This document shows, in pieces, positions 11,701 through 17,742 of a DNA stretch of 64,000 nt; within the stretch, counting starts at the first letter, position 1; each line of letters starts with the position of its first letter. The notes under the pieces are model-generated. The model had not been told where the DNA came from, made no database searches, and worked only from the letters and a program-made list of their open reading frames with translations. The stretch covers positions 1-64,000 of the forward strand of contig PAAG01000019.1 in NCBI GenBank assembly GCA_002698785.1, in the 5' to 3' direction. The DNA is from Verrucomicrobiales bacterium (GTDB lineage Bacteria; Verrucomicrobiota; Verrucomicrobiia; Verrucomicrobiales; DEV007). Position numbers and translations under genes: made by a program.

Positions 11701-11888
11701 CGGGAGAAGTAAGCAATTACACCGTCCGCATCGTGAGCAAGATCAAGACACGGAACAATAGATTCAATGCACGGATCCGCTCACGCTCGATCGCACTTCC
11801 CGGACCGAGAGACTTGAACCGAATAAAAATTCGATTCGACGCCAGCAGAACGGAGACAGACACATCCATTCGCCCACCGGGACTCTAG
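5796..11888 (+). CDS. giant secreted protein: DUF11-like domain, ten tandem modules, SdrD-B-like domain, QNDG C-terminal domain
   Basis: A 2,030-residue secreted protein. I prefer the ATG at 5796 over the in-frame TTG at 5781 because it gives a normal signal peptide (MRRIKPRENLLRRIF.. cleaving near SAQ). Order of domains: an N-terminal DUF11/CARDB-type beta domain (about 30-165); ten copies of a ~160-residue module (about 168-1765), each with VTFDYTVENLG, DxIFGxGNY, a DGSxDTELI strand and a terminal acidic loop such as DPDPNGNGxPxEAGEND, likely to bind calcium; an SdrD B-like domain (GLIWSDLDRNGIFDG .. NGNGVLDAGE, about 1770-1840); and the QNDG domain (about 1880-2030) with the motifs NVYGG, VQNDGYYAD and NVTG. 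It is probably an extracellular adhesin or surface-layer-like fibre. The flanking genes are also secreted proteins. Confidence 0.85.
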   Translation: MRRIKPRENLLRRIFLLALCCAVISAASAQETLTASATVQNGPVSAGETATILYQFINRQDEDLTNIDFSVTLPPGVTLATYAGTPVQIGFTTTGTPSGAPGESTASFTGAELFAGETLEFEIGVTAALPGNYSIVSEPASYDVGMDSFTSNVAFTTLHVVTDDALFGSALDVSVNGTQLGFTVYLENLDSDPLTDLSAVLNLDEVFGDFHYVVSSQPTFLSDPGTFELDPNYNGRTNTELILDKTNNLRSSDDATLGAGASAQIYFTVDVANVTDEGLGFGMFEAQVMTGARTAAGLVTTDLSDAGTNPNPGSSAGGPGNDDPTAFSVGITPSIGAALTTNNIIHNSNGTHTVSLQLAVENLGEAELDNVAITLDLNSVFGVGNFSMLNSSVRNARYKANSGEQLIINSSFNGNTSQEVFNPGSTLQPAEKAVILLEVTINTVTDQGFGLGVYQAQFSVSADSVTGPSVNDLSDDGTVTDTNGNKDATEAGENDPHQIAVLSSLGLSTDITAVGTSVTLDYYMEVFGPLTFDNLTLSDNLDGVFGQENYEVTSVSLIDDPGTILLNPLFNGGLDTEIIADGSTLAGGDTAQIRVEVTLFRYINQGRGIGGYLSTAIATGLQNGDLMVTETSTSGTDPDPNGDDNPVEAGGTSFVAFPESLVGGALEASVSGTEVTFNLYLESFGASTANEVTLPFDLDEIFGEGNYTMIVAPSFIVDPGTMILNGAYDGTSDTSVLGIGSTLASGATAQITLTVDVATVEDVSDLGFGAYEAQFEVTSTGPTGAIASDPSDSGLNPDSSGDSNPSGFGEDEPTPFVIGEGALGVALRTEVQGTLVRHIVTLENLGDTPIENLFMENPLNPVFGSGNYSIMQQPRLIEGPSTVLLSPQFFGFNIFARTVVGGSIGAGETVRFDYIVSINTVTDVGNGFGVYLNQVTLTGNNLEGMYMDVSDEGVFPDSNGNGAADDAGEDDVTRSTIGEEQNIGMAETASVSGTEVTLDFFFENLGNVTLDNLSFEKDLDEIFGSGNYTITTPPALIDDPGTVMLAGTFDGSSSQQVLGAGSTLAVGDTAQIQLVVDVTNPIDQGYGFGVYRSTSQVSGSSPTGLPAFDFSDAGNDPDPNGNGTPFEDGENDPLFFDVDLSIIGVALNASIDGAVVTFDYTVRNLGDVELTNISIPHNLDTIFGAGNYSIEEGPFYPDLYRGLLLNENYDGSMDTELIFGGSLKAGVTERFRVVVRVSDTPELGMGPGMYTTQVTVTADGPNGQITDVSDDGDDTDMDGNGQASSSGEDDTTAFTVERSRVGAALKATVDGGYVTFDYTITNIGGADLTNVSVPHDFDDIFGEGNYAIAQAPSFPGMSNGLVLNSNFDGSMDTELIASGTIPGGASSKFRVVVLPNTLIDSGSGIGVYSTQFTVTADDPIEQFTDLSDNGEVADTNGNEMPDDADEDDPTTFTVTRSPIGISLTANVSNPLVTFEYTVENFGNQVLTNVSIPHDFDTLFGAGNYTIDQAPFFPGMSNGLTLNAMFDGSMDTELIDGGTVPIGATEVFRVVVRLSDTIDSGSGLGTYSTQVTATANDDINTVSDISDNGTDPDPNGNGMPNEAGENDATPFQVDRTYLGVALQASVDGSLVTFDYTVENLGAETLSDISLIHDLDAAFGFGNYVIEEAPFFPGASFNLMLNGSFNGAGDTQLAAGGTIAAGVVETFRVVVRVTTPINSGMYSTQVIASASDPIGTVTNESVSGTDPDPNGNGNPNDVGEDTETSVTVPSSVGGLIWSDLDRNGIFDGGDEEGFPNVTVFLDNNGNGVLDAGEPSDITDVDGIYLIENLAAGSYNLTVVLTTLPPDMFPTNGSLPHVTSIGTGQFLRGADIGFAVPPLVSLPDLRNGEKRNPRSHRFDNVYGGGQRLNARTKRPSFRFFFSVQNDGYYADRILTQGKGISKRKFRVKVQNIGGGNVTGAFLSRGHVANIESGEVSNYTVRIVSKIKTRNNRFNARIRSRSIALPGPRDLNRIKIRFDASRTETDTSIRPPGL
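6298..11095 (+). repeat. ten in-frame tandem repeats of about 455-505 bp
   Basis: Unit starts, read from the IGVAL-type strand, lie near 6298, 6796, 7300, 7780, 8264, 8740, 9222, 9697, 10170 and 10645; the last ends near 11095. The early units are most divergent. Units 7-10 are closest to each other: three of them (9850, 10330 and 10800 regions) share APxFPG, and MDTEL recurs, which suggests recent duplication at the C-terminal end of the array. Every unit keeps the reading frame and ends in an Asp/Asn-rich loop. Confidence 0.85.
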
Positions 11889-11906
11889 AACCGTCCCCAG
11901 CCAGTG

Positions 11907-11940
11907 CGTTCCGTGTGAGAAGCAATACTCACACGGGACG
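11907..11940 (+). terminator. strong hairpin after the giant secreted protein gene
   Basis: Thirteen-base arms 11907-11919 (CGTTCCGTGTGAG) and 11928-11940 (CTCACACGGGACG) pair fully except for one G-T wobble, around an 8-base loop. It lies 19 bases after the stop at 11888. No T-run follows, so a factor-independent terminator is likely but not certain; an mRNA 3'-end stabiliser is an alternative. Confidence 0.6.
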
Positions 11941-12104
11941 AATACTTCTACCAGGTCGTTTCGTGCTCTATGCACTGGGCAAATTGCACGGCAGAAATTT
12001 GAATATTTCTGAAAGTGTCACGTTCTAACGGGGTAGTTGCCTTTTGAGAGGCTCACATGCTGTGATAGTATGTAGTCCCCTCGAACCCAAACCACCCTCT
12101 CACG

Positions 12105-13652
12105 ATGACCTCTTCCCATCACTATAGAACGAAGATTCTCACCGTCCTCACCTTCGCACTTCTCGGTATGGCACCCCTACACGCCGACCTTGGGGACATT
12201 TCTACCGTGGCAGGTACTGGCGGAACCCTGCACACTCCCGAGAACGTTCCCGGACCTGCTACGAGTAATGGCCTGGCTGATCCGACGGCGGTGGCATTCG
12301 ACACAAACGCGAACGCTTTTTATCTCATCGCCGGTAACCTCGTCCGAAGAGTCGACGTCCCCACTGGCACTCTCACGGCCTTCGCCGGAACAGGTGCCCC
12401 TGACTACACCGGTGATGGTGGCCAGGCGACAGCCGCTACTTTCGACAACCCTCAGGGACTGGCAGTCGACGGAGACGGAAATGTCTTTGTCGCTGATACG
12501 TTCAACGGCGTCGTCCGAAAAATCGATATCGTCACAGGAATCATCACGACCATCGCCGGAACGGGAGTGAACGGAACCACGGGAGCAGATGGTGACCCCG
12601 CCACGTCTTCGCAGTTGAATAATCCGGTAGGTCTCGCATTCGATTTGGATGGCGACTTACTGATCGGCACATTCGACGTCATCCGGAAAGTCGATATCTC
12701 GGAAGGCACGATTTTCACCATCGCGGGAACTGGCGGCGACCCCGGATACAGCGGTGACGGTGGTCTCGCGGTCAATGCAAAATTGCGTTTTGCGAAGGAT
12801 ATCGCCGTGGTATTCGATGGTGATATTGTGTTTACGGATCATCTCTCACACGTAATCCGGAGGATCGACTCAATCACTGGAAACATTACGACCATCGCGG
12901 GAAATGGAATGGCAGGTTTTGCGGGAGACGATATGGATGCTGGAAGCTCCCAGATCGATGAGCCAAACGGAATCGCTGTCGACTTGTCCGGAAACATCTA
13001 TTTTGCCGACCGCAACAACGAGCGAATTCGAAAGATCAATTCTACGACTAACATTATCACCACCATCGCCGGGAATGGAAACACTGGCTTCGCCGGGGAT
13101 GGCGGTTCCGCCCTCCTCGCCGAGTTTAACTCACCGCTTGGAATCGCGCCCAGCAATAACCAGACGCTCTATGTCGCGGACTACGCCAACAATCGCATCC
13201 GAGCCATTGAGGGTGTTGGAACATTCCTTCCCATCTTTCGGCCTGACAACCTCATCGGTCCGAAGTTTTCTAAACTGAAAGGTAATAATATTTACGGTGG
13301 TCCCGGAGGGCAGAAGAGCCGTGAGAAAATCACAAAAGGTCGCAGAGCGAAGATCTTCTACATCATCCAGAACGATGGGAATACTGACGACCAATACCGC
13401 CTGCGAGTGAACAAAGGGAGACGCAAGTTTTTCAAACCGAAATGGATCGCTGGCGGACGGAACATCACCGCGGCCATCCAGACAGGAAATTACGTGACAC
13501 CATCAGTCCCCGAAGGCGGTTCCTTTCTCGTAAAGGGCAAGATCAAGCTCAAGACCGACAGAAAGAAAAACGTCTACCGATTCTCGTGTTCGTCGGTTTC
13601 CAACGGTTCGAAGAGAGACTCTGCTATCGGCCTGATCAAGGTGAAGAAGTGA
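12105..13652 (+). CDS. NHL-repeat beta-propeller secreted protein with QNDG C-terminal domain
   Basis: A 515-residue secreted protein with a signal peptide (cleavage near LHA-D, residue 27). Residues ~30-375 hold six to seven NHL repeats of the form TIAGTGxxGYSGDGG..LxxPxGLAVDxxGNVFVADxxNxxIRKID, which fold as a beta propeller used for binding proteins or polysaccharide. The C-terminal ~135 residues are the QNDG domain: DNLIG, GNNIYGG, AKIFYIIQNDG, NITAAIQTGNY and a strand-rich basic tail. There are no catalytic residues I can identify. A binding or surface role is inferred. Its 3' end overlaps that of the next, convergent gene by 17 bases. Confidence 0.85.
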   Translation: MTSSHHYRTKILTVLTFALLGMAPLHADLGDISTVAGTGGTLHTPENVPGPATSNGLADPTAVAFDTNANAFYLIAGNLVRRVDVPTGTLTAFAGTGAPDYTGDGGQATAATFDNPQGLAVDGDGNVFVADTFNGVVRKIDIVTGIITTIAGTGVNGTTGADGDPATSSQLNNPVGLAFDLDGDLLIGTFDVIRKVDISEGTIFTIAGTGGDPGYSGDGGLAVNAKLRFAKDIAVVFDGDIVFTDHLSHVIRRIDSITGNITTIAGNGMAGFAGDDMDAGSSQIDEPNGIAVDLSGNIYFADRNNERIRKINSTTNIITTIAGNGNTGFAGDGGSALLAEFNSPLGIAPSNNQTLYVADYANNRIRAIEGVGTFLPIFRPDNLIGPKFSKLKGNNIYGGPGGQKSREKITKGRRAKIFYIIQNDGNTDDQYRLRVNKGRRKFFKPKWIAGGRNITAAIQTGNYVTPSVPEGGSFLVKGKIKLKTDRKKNVYRFSCSSVSNGSKRDSAIGLIKVKK

Positions 13653-14937
13653 TGTGAATCCCATCAATATCCACGTCGCACTGGCATCCGGATAGCTCGC
13701 AGGTTTTCAGCAAGGCGTCGAGAAGTGTAATGTTAGTAACCCTGAGAGAGATGCGATTCTCCGATGGATCGAATTCTTTCCATTCGCCTTGGATGATATT
13801 TTGTCGCCCTGAAAATGAGGTCCGATAAAACTCGAAATCAAGTTTCCTCGCATAATGATTGAGAAACTGGATCGCCACTCCGAGCGGAACATTTTCCCAA
13901 TCAATCAAAGGGATACGCTCCTCGTGCAATAAATCTACCAGCCTTCGCCTACCCGCCTCCCGCATCGGTTCGGTCCATTCCATCTGCGTGCTTTCGAGAT
14001 ATTCTCTGATGCGTTCGTGTTTATCCGGGTAGTTCCGCACGATCAACTGATCGGAATCAGAATCGAAGACTGCAAGGGTCCCCGTCGGAAACGGAATGCC
14101 CGCGTTGACAAAGACAGTCTTGATATCGGCTTCCGACTGTTTCATTAGCGCTACAAAGTCCGAGGGTGGAACATAGACATTGGTGAACAAATGTCCTTCT
14201 CCTAATGATATCGGCTCCAGCCCGATCGTATCCGGATAGACCTTGTATTGTAAGTAGGCGAGCGAAGCCGTGTATCGCAGTGCCTCATTGAGAGGGACGT
14301 TGTGCAGTCGCAAGGTGATCGGTGTTTTCTTCAACTCTGCGAAATCCTTCTCGGAAAAAATCGGATGATTGTCCCGACCAAAGCCGAAGGGAACCAATTC
14401 GTCAGCTGAGCGCCCTTCCCCAAGAAGGACTTCTACGCCGAGTTTGTGTAACGTTTCGAGAGCGGTTTCGAGATCTGTATCCTTGAATTCTACCTTCGAG
14501 ATCAACAACTCGTCCAACAGCTGCTGATTACGAGCCACAGCCGCCTCTTCTTCTCTCAACCGCTGCCCCCCTCTACTATCACTCCACTCCACGACAGCTT
14601 TGACCATCAACTGCTGGTAGGGAGCGTTCTGAACAATGATCTCCTCAGTCTCTTCGTCCACTTCTATACTCGCGCCGGTCGGAAACTCGACCCCGTTTTC
14701 GGCAAGAAATAGCTTTGGATTGTTCTTCGCTACCTTTTCTGAGAGATAGTATCGACGTGTCTGAAACCCGTCTTCGTCGGCTGTTTGTTCTTCTGCTGGT
14801 TGGAAGGTAATAGATTCAGCGATGACAGTGTCCTCCCCCTCTGGCAAGACATTGTCATCGCTCTTCTGAATCAGTATCACTCCCACCAAGACAGCGATCC
14901 CGACAACTGCGAGAGAAATCTGTTTTCGAAGTATCAT
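13636..14937 (-). CDS. membrane-anchored protein with secretin/STN-like repeats
   Basis: A 433-residue protein when started at the ATG (14937); the upstream TTG adds only seven residues. One transmembrane anchor (about residues 8-24) is followed by a mostly periplasmic region. Segments such as VEFPTGASIEVDEETEEIIVQNAP and IPFPTGTLAVFDSDSDQLIVRN repeat the same pattern, and each is followed by conserved stretches with VPLNEALRYTASLAYLQY and VPLGVAIQFLNHYA. These resemble the short N0/STN beta-alpha domains of secretins and TonB-dependent proteins, which are common in verrucomicrobial proteins of unknown role. There is no secretin barrel. Likely an envelope scaffolding or sensing protein; this is inference. 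Confidence 0.65.
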   Translation of the reverse strand: MILRKQISLAVVGIAVLVGVILIQKSDDNVLPEGEDTVIAESITFQPAEEQTADEDGFQTRRYYLSEKVAKNNPKLFLAENGVEFPTGASIEVDEETEEIIVQNAPYQQLMVKAVVEWSDSRGGQRLREEEAAVARNQQLLDELLISKVEFKDTDLETALETLHKLGVEVLLGEGRSADELVPFGFGRDNHPIFSEKDFAELKKTPITLRLHNVPLNEALRYTASLAYLQYKVYPDTIGLEPISLGEGHLFTNVYVPPSDFVALMKQSEADIKTVFVNAGIPFPTGTLAVFDSDSDQLIVRNYPDKHERIREYLESTQMEWTEPMREAGRRRLVDLLHEERIPLIDWENVPLGVAIQFLNHYARKLDFEFYRTSFSGRQNIIQGEWKEFDPSENRISLRVTNITLLDALLKTCELSGCQCDVDIDGIHITSSP

Positions 14938-15029
14938 CAGGGATGACGACTGAAGCAATCCGTCACCCGGTTGTATCGCGGCAAGAAAGGGAGGTCAATA
15001 GCAATGCCCCCTCATGAACAAACCAAGGC

Positions 15030-16055
15030 TCAGCGGAACTGGATGTAAGCAGCAGCGTTGTCTTTCTCTTTACCAGAGCGGGCGAGAAACCGAACTTCGT
15101 TGTCCCGGCCAGGGTAGAGACCTCCCCAGAGTGGTCGGGTATTGAGGCGATACGTGATGCGGACCCTATTTCCGGGAGCAAGGCTGAATCTCAACTTTCC
15201 GGTCTTCACCTTGGCGGTGACGTTTTTCTTCTTCCCATTTATGCGCGAGAAAACCGTGGAGTCGGTTCCCTGCGGACGTTGCACGAACGCACGGAAGGCG
15301 ATGTTATCGTTCTGCGTTCCATCATTTTGAAGTTGTAGAAAAACCTGCGCCGTATGAGCACGCGCGATAACACCAGCGTATTTCAATGTCTGCTTTTTAG
15401 AGACCTTTTTCTTGTTGTAGATATTATCTCCTCGTAGACGGGGAAAAGAACGCCCGATCAGGATATCAGGAAGTGAAGTTTTCCCAACACCGCCACCGAG
15501 GTTTACAGGAGGGTCGGGTAAAATGTTGATGATATAATTGTAGGTCACCCCATTGCTGGTGGTGGAAAATGTGCCGGGGTTGAATAGCTCGCCGACCGTC
15601 GATTGTGGAGAGGCACCGGGAATAATGAACACTCCCGTGCCGGAGGCCGAAATCGTGACCGCACCAGCATTGAAGCCGCCGATTGTACCACCTGCCCCAG
15701 CGATACCCATGCCCTGTGGAGGACCGCTGCCGAATTGAAAAAGCGTAATCGCCTGCTCGGCACCTCCTGATCCAGCAGTCACTGCCATGAGGTCGCTGCC
15801 TGCTTGTGCGGGAATCTGAAACGTAGTCGTATTATTCAGGAAATCCCCCGGCCCAGGCTCCGCGATCAATCCGGTGGAGAACGTGAACGGCGTCGGTGCC
15901 TGCGATCCAGAGCCCGTCACCGTGAACTGATTCGATGATTCCTGCCCTGTGATGGTGATATTTATCTGCGCCATCGAAGGCAAAGCAGCAACGAGCAGGC
16001 AGAAAAACAATGAGGCGAATACGGCCCTACGAGCCGAGGATTGATGAGCGATCAT
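15030..16055 (-). CDS. secreted protein with QNDG C-terminal domain
   Basis: A 341-residue protein with a clear signal peptide (cleavage near SMAQ, residue 30). The N-terminal body (31-190) is Gly/Ser/Thr-rich and beta-like, with no family I recognise; it resembles the PEP-CTERM type of secreted body seen in the 3620 gene. From about residue 195 it carries the QNDG domain: LPDILIG, RLRGDNIY, AQVFLQLQNDG, NVTAKVKTG and a basic strand-rich end. The arrangement, variable body plus conserved C-terminus, is the same as in the genes at 1, 5796 and 12105, though this one is on the opposite strand and therefore a separate unit. Confidence 0.75.
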   Translation of the reverse strand: MIAHQSSARRAVFASLFFCLLVAALPSMAQINITITGQESSNQFTVTGSGSQAPTPFTFSTGLIAEPGPGDFLNNTTTFQIPAQAGSDLMAVTAGSGGAEQAITLFQFGSGPPQGMGIAGAGGTIGGFNAGAVTISASGTGVFIIPGASPQSTVGELFNPGTFSTTSNGVTYNYIINILPDPPVNLGGGVGKTSLPDILIGRSFPRLRGDNIYNKKKVSKKQTLKYAGVIARAHTAQVFLQLQNDGTQNDNIAFRAFVQRPQGTDSTVFSRINGKKKNVTAKVKTGKLRFSLAPGNRVRITYRLNTRPLWGGLYPGRDNEVRFLARSGKEKDNAAAYIQFR

Positions 16056-16261
16056 GGCAGGTCACAAGGAAACAGCGAATTACGGATACGAGGGTAATGA
16101 ACTATCCGCAACCCCTAAAGTGAGCATTGTCCATGCCAGCGAAGACATCCGCCACCTGAGTTTCCTTACCTGAAGTGAACCACTACATACAGTGACATTT
16201 CTATTTGGCCGCGCCGATTTCCGTGCAACTATCGGTAACCTCTCTACTGATTTCCAAATAA

Positions 16262-16888
16262 ATGAAAGCACTCCTGGTATTCCTTCTCATAATTGTCGGC
16301 GCCTATGCCGCATGGGTTCAATATGATGCGAGGAAGACTGTGAAGCATGCAGAAGCCACCGTCGCTGAAGCTACTGACTCCGTCGAGAAAGCACGATCCG
16401 AGAGGGACGAAGCGAGGGAGCGTGTCCGGGAACTGGAAGTAGAACTCGAAAGGCAGAATCGGGAGAACGAGTGGCTCGAGAAGAAAAATTCAGCAGAGCA
16501 AAAGCTGGAAAACATGAATGCAAAGATCACCGAGGTGGAACAGATCTATAATGAAAACAAGGTCCGCCTGGCAGATGAGAAAGCTGCACTGGAGGAGCAA
16601 TTGATCACGGTTAGATCGCAAGTTGATACGCTTCGTAGAAGTCGCCCCACTTTCTCCGAACAATCCCCCCGATATGACGAATATGGAGTTCGCGCGGGGA
16701 ATAAAGGAATCCGCACCTCGATGGCAGATCGAGCTGAGGTCATGGAAGAATACAATGAGGAGCTTACCGAATTGACCAATCAACTCGCGACCTTGGAAGC
16801 CCAAGAGTATCGGCTTAGGGAAGAAGAGAAGCGTCTCCAGGAGCAATACCGCCAGGCGGTCATGCGCGCCCGGAGACTGAACAAATGA
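16262..16888 (+). CDS. membrane-anchored coiled-coil protein
   Basis: A 208-residue protein with an N-terminal transmembrane segment (about 2-19) and then almost continuous heptad-rich coiled coil (25-120 and 150-205), very rich in Glu, Arg and Lys. A short less-helical break around residues 125-145 (RPTFSEQSPRYDEYG) separates the two coils. No known family. The shape suggests an envelope spacer or scaffold, but function cannot be assigned. Confidence 0.65.
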   Translation: MKALLVFLLIIVGAYAAWVQYDARKTVKHAEATVAEATDSVEKARSERDEARERVRELEVELERQNRENEWLEKKNSAEQKLENMNAKITEVEQIYNENKVRLADEKAALEEQLITVRSQVDTLRRSRPTFSEQSPRYDEYGVRAGNKGIRTSMADRAEVMEEYNEELTELTNQLATLEAQEYRLREEEKRLQEQYRQAVMRARRLNK

Positions 16889-16918
16889 GGGACGAGTTGT
16901 TCACTCGTGCCAATTTGA

Positions 16919-17413
16919 TTACGCAGCTTGAGCGAGCTCAAGAGTGTAGATGGAGATTGTGGCGAGAGCTTCTTCGCTGATTACTTCGTTGAGGTGTGTG
17001 AAGCGGTTCGGAAGATCTCCCACCTCGATACCGAGAGGAAGAAGCTCCTGCAACCAGAGACAGGATTCAGCAACCAGTCTTACGAGAGTATCGACCCGGT
17101 CGTCGATCTCGTGAAAACTCGCCTGCTCCGAAGCGTAGTTCAGTTCAAAGGCCCAAGTCTCAAGCAACTCCAGTTGCTGAAGCAAGGATGGCTTTCTCTC
17201 ATCGGAAAGAAAGCGATGAATATCATCTCGCACATCTTTCAGAAACACGAGGACGTTTTGCGTCGCGTCGTAGGATTGGCTATCGAGCGGTAAATCCTGA
17301 ACGGCACGGGTGGCCCAAAGGACTGCGTCTACACTCTCGAAGAGTTGCTTCCATTCGTTCAAGTTCTCAAACGGAACGAATGCCTGGGGAAACTGGACTT
17401 GGTTCGTCTGCAT
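16919..17413 (-). CDS. hypothetical helical protein
   Basis: A 164-residue, acidic, probably all-helical cytosolic protein with no signal, no membrane segment and no motif I recognise. I prefer it over the overlapping rightward open frame because its composition (Leu, Glu, Ala-rich, evenly distributed) is protein-like. It lies downstream of the TIR module on the same strand, 329 bases away, so a shared transcript is possible but unsupported. Confidence 0.5.
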   Translation of the reverse strand: MQTNQVQFPQAFVPFENLNEWKQLFESVDAVLWATRAVQDLPLDSQSYDATQNVLVFLKDVRDDIHRFLSDERKPSLLQQLELLETWAFELNYASEQASFHEIDDRVDTLVRLVAESCLWLQELLPLGIEVGDLPNRFTHLNEVISEEALATISIYTLELAQAA

Positions 17414-17742
17414 GGTTCCCTATTTTGCACCCAATGTGCCAAACACCTCCCAAACAGCCACAAGGCACGTATCAAAAAGGCCTTACAAATACTTCCGCCT
17501 GTTTCTTCAATCCCTCAAAACTCTCTCAATCACGCATTTTGCAATCAATTTCGGGAAATCTGAAATGATGCCCCCTGTCTTCCGCCGGCTCGACATCTTA
17601 TCTATGCTTTGATACCAAGAGATCACAGTCCGTTTTGAAAAACCGCAGTCTCATCTTCGCAACCAGCCTCTCCATCGTAACAACCACAACTGCTGCCGTA
17701 TTGCCGGATCGATAGAAGCTCGCCATCGCGTCGATTTACTTT
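17414..17742. other. intergenic region downstream of the TIR module
   Basis: No convincing gene, hairpin terminator or repeat is visible. It may carry the 3' end of the TIR-WD40 mRNA and the promoter of the leftward hypothetical gene. Confidence 0.4.

Noticed and set aside
12041-12104. Sigma-70 type promoter before the NHL gene
   Set aside because: Candidate -35 and -10 boxes are more than 20 bases apart, outside the normal spacing.
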